DNA of 7,629 bases. Source: Planctomycetaceae bacterium (GTDB taxonomy: Bacteria > Planctomycetota > Planctomycetia > Pirellulales > Thermoguttaceae). Below are positions 6,212 to 7,629 of this stretch, piece by piece (within the stretch, counting starts at the first letter, position 1; every line of letters begins with the position of its first letter). Below the pieces are notes generated by a model. The model was given only the letters and a program-made list of their open reading frames with translations, was not told the DNA's origin and searched no databases. The position numbers were made by a program, and so were the translations under genes. The DNA lies in NCBI GenBank assembly GCA_031274045.1, contig JAISQS010000613.1, positions 1 to 7,629 on the forward strand, written 5' to 3'.

Positions 6212-6610
6212 TTATTTTTCTGATTCGTTTTGTGTCATCCAATCCGGTACTCGTTGTATTTTTCCTTCTTTGTTTACGAATGCGAGAGTGATGTGTCCTG
6301 TTGCGAGTAGTTCGTTTCCGCGTAGGATTTTGTGTTCGTATTCGAGTTTTGCTTTTGAGATATGTATTATTGTTGTTCGTATGGTCAAGAGGTCGTCGTA
6401 TTTTGCCGGTTTGTGGTAAGAACAATCCGCCTTAGCCACAACAGCAAATATCCCCGACTCCTCAATCTCACGATAACTGTAACCATAACTACGCAACAAC
6501 TCCGTGCGACCCACCTCAAAAAACGTAAAATAATTACCATGATAAAGAACCCCCATCTGATCGGTCTCCTTGTACCGAACGCGGACTTGAGTTTCATGCG
6601 TAACTCCCAT
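6212..6610 (-). CDS. YbgC/4HBT-type acyl-CoA thioesterase
   Basis: A 132-residue single hotdog domain, the usual length for the family. The signature is VRYKETDQMGVLYHGNYFTFFEVGRTELLR in overlapping parts: RYKETDQMGVLYHGNY (12-27) holds the catalytic-type Asp17, Gly20 and His24, and FEVGRTELLR (31-40) follows on the long helix. Later parts fit as well: ADCSYHKPAKYDDLL (61-75) and the final strands LATGHITLAFVN. Members hydrolyse short or aromatic acyl-CoA thioesters in the cytoplasm; in many proteobacteria ybgC sits with tol-pal, which is not the case here. AGAGG lies 7 nt before the ATG. It follows the IscA-type gene on the same strand after 147 bp. Codons 1-64 end mostly in G/T and codons 65-132 almost only in A/C, an abrupt change within one intact domain. 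Exact substrate unknown. Confidence 0.9.
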   Translation of the reverse strand: MGVTHETQVRVRYKETDQMGVLYHGNYFTFFEVGRTELLRSYGYSYREIEESGIFAVVAKADCSYHKPAKYDDLLTIRTTIIHISKAKLEYEHKILRGNELLATGHITLAFVNKEGKIQRVPDWMTQNESEK

Positions 6611-6673
6611 TTGATAACCTCTCTAATCTAACGCGACTATATATACTATGTATACTGTTGATATTTTGAAAAC

Positions 6674-6697
6674 GATAATTGCAAAGATAATTGCAAA
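6674..6697. repeat. 12-bp perfect tandem duplication
   Basis: GATAATTGCAAA occurs twice in direct succession at 6674-6685 and 6686-6697, in the spacer between the IscA-type and thioesterase genes. It could be a paired protein-binding site upstream of the thioesterase gene or simple slippage; the sequence does not decide. Confidence 0.7.
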
Positions 6698-6749
6698 ACA
6701 TACATCAAAGCCGGATATTCGGATATTTATCGCGGCTCTGGTGTATGTT
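6697..6749 (-). terminator. Possible intrinsic terminator after the IscA-type gene
   Basis: Arms AACATACA (6697-6704) and TGTATGTT (6742-6749) pair over 8 bp. After a 3-nt internal bulge, AGCCG (6709-6713) pairs with CGGCT (6733-6737), and the loop contains GATA...TATC. On the minus strand the 3' arm runs into TTTT, only partly beyond the stem. It begins 8 bp past the stop codon of the IscA-type gene, the right place for a terminator, but the U-tract is short. Confidence 0.4.
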
Positions 6750-6757
6750 GCGGAATT

Positions 6758-7090
6758 TTAATGGCATCCGCAACCCGGGCAACCTGCTCCTTTGGGGAAA
6801 TTCGGATTTTCGATTGTGAAGCCGCTGGCGTGCGGCGACATAACAAAATCTATTTTTGTGCCGTCAAGATGCGGATCATACTTTCGTTCGGTTGCGACAA
6901 TTATTTCGCCGAAGTTGTATTGTGTATCGATTGCGGGGTTATATTTTGTGTCGAAGTTGAGTGCGTATTGCATTCCGCTGCAACCGCCGCCGAGTATGCT
7001 GATCCGTAGGAAAGAGTCGTTGCCTAGTTCTTGATCTCTTTTAATTTTGCTTATCTCGTCTGATGCGGATTGGGTCAAATTTATTGACAT
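6758..7090 (-). CDS. IscA/ErpA/SufA-type (HesB) iron-sulfur assembly protein
   Basis: A 110-residue A-type carrier, close to family length. Family landmarks: LRISILGGGCSGMQYALNF (28-46) with Cys37, DGTKIDFV (77-83), SGFTIENPN (89-97) and the C-terminal cysteine pair Cys107/Cys109 in GCGC. These three cysteines bind iron or an Fe-S cluster in characterised homologues, which pass clusters to apoproteins in the cytoplasm. The tail is CPGCGCH, so there is an extra Cys104 and a terminal His in place of the common CGCGxSF ending. The ATG at 7090 is chosen over one at 7111 because AGGAG lies 8 nt upstream of it and the protein then starts MSINLTQSA, as in the family. No other isc or suf gene is in the window. 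Which of iscA, sufA or erpA it corresponds to cannot be told. Confidence 0.92.
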   Translation of the reverse strand: MSINLTQSASDEISKIKRDQELGNDSFLRISILGGGCSGMQYALNFDTKYNPAIDTQYNFGEIIVATERKYDPHLDGTKIDFVMSPHASGFTIENPNFPKGAGCPGCGCH

Positions 7091-7098
7091 AATATTTT

Positions 7099-7103
7099 CT
7101 CCT
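7099..7103 (-). promoter_or_regulatory. Ribosome binding site deciding the IscA-type start
   Basis: AGGAG on the minus strand, 8 nt before the ATG at 7088-7090. It lies between that ATG and the alternative ATG at 7109-7111, so translation should begin at the inner one. Confidence 0.75.
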
Positions 7104-7112
7104 TTATCCAAA

Positions 7113-7118
7113 ATTATA
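7113..7118 (-). promoter_or_regulatory. Possible -10 box for the IscA-type gene
   Basis: A perfect TATAAT on the minus strand, 22 nt upstream of the chosen ATG. A transcript starting about 7 nt downstream would just include the AGGAG site. No good -35 hexamer is seen 16-18 bp further upstream (TCAGCG at 17 bp), so this is a moderate call. Confidence 0.35.
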
Positions 7119-7348
7119 GTGTTGTGTTAAACCGACGCTGATATTTGCTGCCGATTTTATCCATTTAGTAAACTGCTCGCAACACGCAACCGAAACCACA
7201 TTCGGATACGGTCAACCCGACAAGCAGAATCTCAAAACGTCCACAAGTATACTCTCTTTCAATCTCATGTACACACTATCGACTCTTTATTATTGTCATA
7301 CTCAAACAGACAACAACATCACGAAGTTTTGGCATCACACAAGCAAAG

Positions 7349-7525
7349 ATGCTCACGCGATTCGTTAGCGGCGGGGGCTTGTCTACGTTATACCACAATA
7401 AGTTCGTCGCGAAGCGGCGCGGACTGGAACGCGGGTGTCCCGCCTCGTTATACCACATAAGATTCGTCGCGAAGCGGCGACGGACTGGAACGCGGGCGTC
7501 CCGCCCTTATTATACCACACATCTT
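7349..7525 (+). repeat. Tandem double-hairpin repeats, copies C and D plus a remnant
   Basis: Two head-to-tail units about 60 bp apart. Copy C (about 7403-7459) and copy D (about 7463-7525) share TTCGTCGCGAAGCGGCG, GGACTGGAACGCGGG, TCCCGCC and GTTATACCACA-type tails; D also has the ATCTTTT end found in the copy near 2367. A remnant at about 7358-7402 keeps GATTCGT, GCGGCGGG and ACGTTATACCACAATAAG. Each full unit can form two GC-rich stems. The array is too short and its units too adjacent to be a CRISPR; it fits a REP/BIME-like intergenic family. Confidence 0.8.
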
Positions 7526-7580
7526 TTCTGGACTATCATTTATTTTTACGTTGATACCATGTATCGTTGTACTTGCGTGT

Positions 7581-7629
7581 TCGGTTTGGATTGGAACAAC
7601 ACCGGAGGTGTTGAACATTGATAACCCCG
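7581..7629 (+). repeat. Start of a further repeat cut by the window edge
   Basis: CAACACC (7597-7603) and GGTGTTG (7607-7613) form a 7-bp perfect stem with a GGA loop, followed by AACATTGATAACCCCG up to the end. I associate this GGTGTTGAACATTGATAACCCC type of sequence with tandemly repeated units in related genomes, from memory. Only one partial unit is visible, so tandem repetition is a prediction. Confidence 0.45.

Larger units (their letters stand above)
7112..7629. other. Gene-free right end with repeats
   Basis: From 7119 to about 7340 I see no gene, RNA or strong repeat; apart from the possible -10 box there is only a weak CCGAA/TTCGG stem at 7190-7205. From about 7345 to 7525 lie two good and one broken copy of the double-hairpin repeat. 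The last 50 bases contain a further palindrome that seems to begin another repeat. Open frames crossing this stretch encode only translated repeat and are not genes. Confidence 0.6.

Noticed and set aside
7091..7111. Seven-residue extension of the IscA-type protein
   Set aside because: The AGGAG site lies within this extension and positions translation at 7090.
7349..7525. Possible CRISPR array
   Set aside because: The units are adjacent imperfect copies with no distinct spacers, they occur elsewhere in both orientations, and no cas gene is present.
7349..7621. Plus-strand frame at the right end
   Set aside because: It is the translation of the tandem double-hairpin repeats.

Overview
The window looks like a piece of a Planctomycetota chromosome with AT-leaning composition. 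Four things point there. (1) The small basic protein at 2755-3078 belongs to a family I know only from the PVC superphylum. (2) The 568-residue membrane-anchored protein ends in a YPxSL...GxDxKDDGG tail typical of planctomycete proteins. (3) The CcsA/HemX-like protein resembles the planctomycete version from its N-terminus onward. (4) The intergenic DNA is full of short palindromic repeats. I infer a lineage with moderate-to-low GC, possibly host- or gut-associated. The phylum call is fairly firm; the habitat is a guess.

Layout. 1-620 has no credible gene and is an island of nested palindromes and direct repeats. 621-2327 (minus) is a large envelope-anchored protein of unknown function. 2328-2754 holds a degenerate double-hairpin repeat and a 189-bp imperfect palindrome with 11-bp terminal inverted repeats. 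2755-3078 (minus) encodes the small basic protein with a lysine/alanine-rich tail. 3079-3720 contains copy 1 of a short non-coding element. 3721-4998 (plus) is cinA. 4999-5205 contains copy 2 of the same element, inverted relative to copy 1, between two converging genes. Then come three minus-strand genes: the CcsA/HemX-like protein (5206-6084), a YbgC-type hotdog thioesterase (6212-6610) and an IscA/ErpA-type iron-sulfur protein (6758-7090). 7091-7629 is non-coding and ends in tandem double-hairpin repeats plus the start of another repeat cut by the window edge.

The genes do not form an obvious pathway. CinA relates to nucleotide and pyridine-nucleotide salvage, IscA to Fe-S cluster delivery, the CcsA/HemX-like protein to haem or cytochrome c handling, and YbgC to acyl-CoA hydrolysis. 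The three right-hand genes share a strand, but gaps of 127 and 147 bp, one with a terminator-like hairpin, argue against a tight operon. I see no defence system, CRISPR array, RNA gene or transposase.

The most unusual signals are: an abrupt switch of third-codon-position usage from G/T to A/C in mid-gene, sharpest in the thioesterase gene and echoed in three others; the paired inverted elements flanking cinA, one of which supplies the stop codon of the neighbouring gene; and a CinA whose C-terminal domain has lost the usual deamidase motifs.
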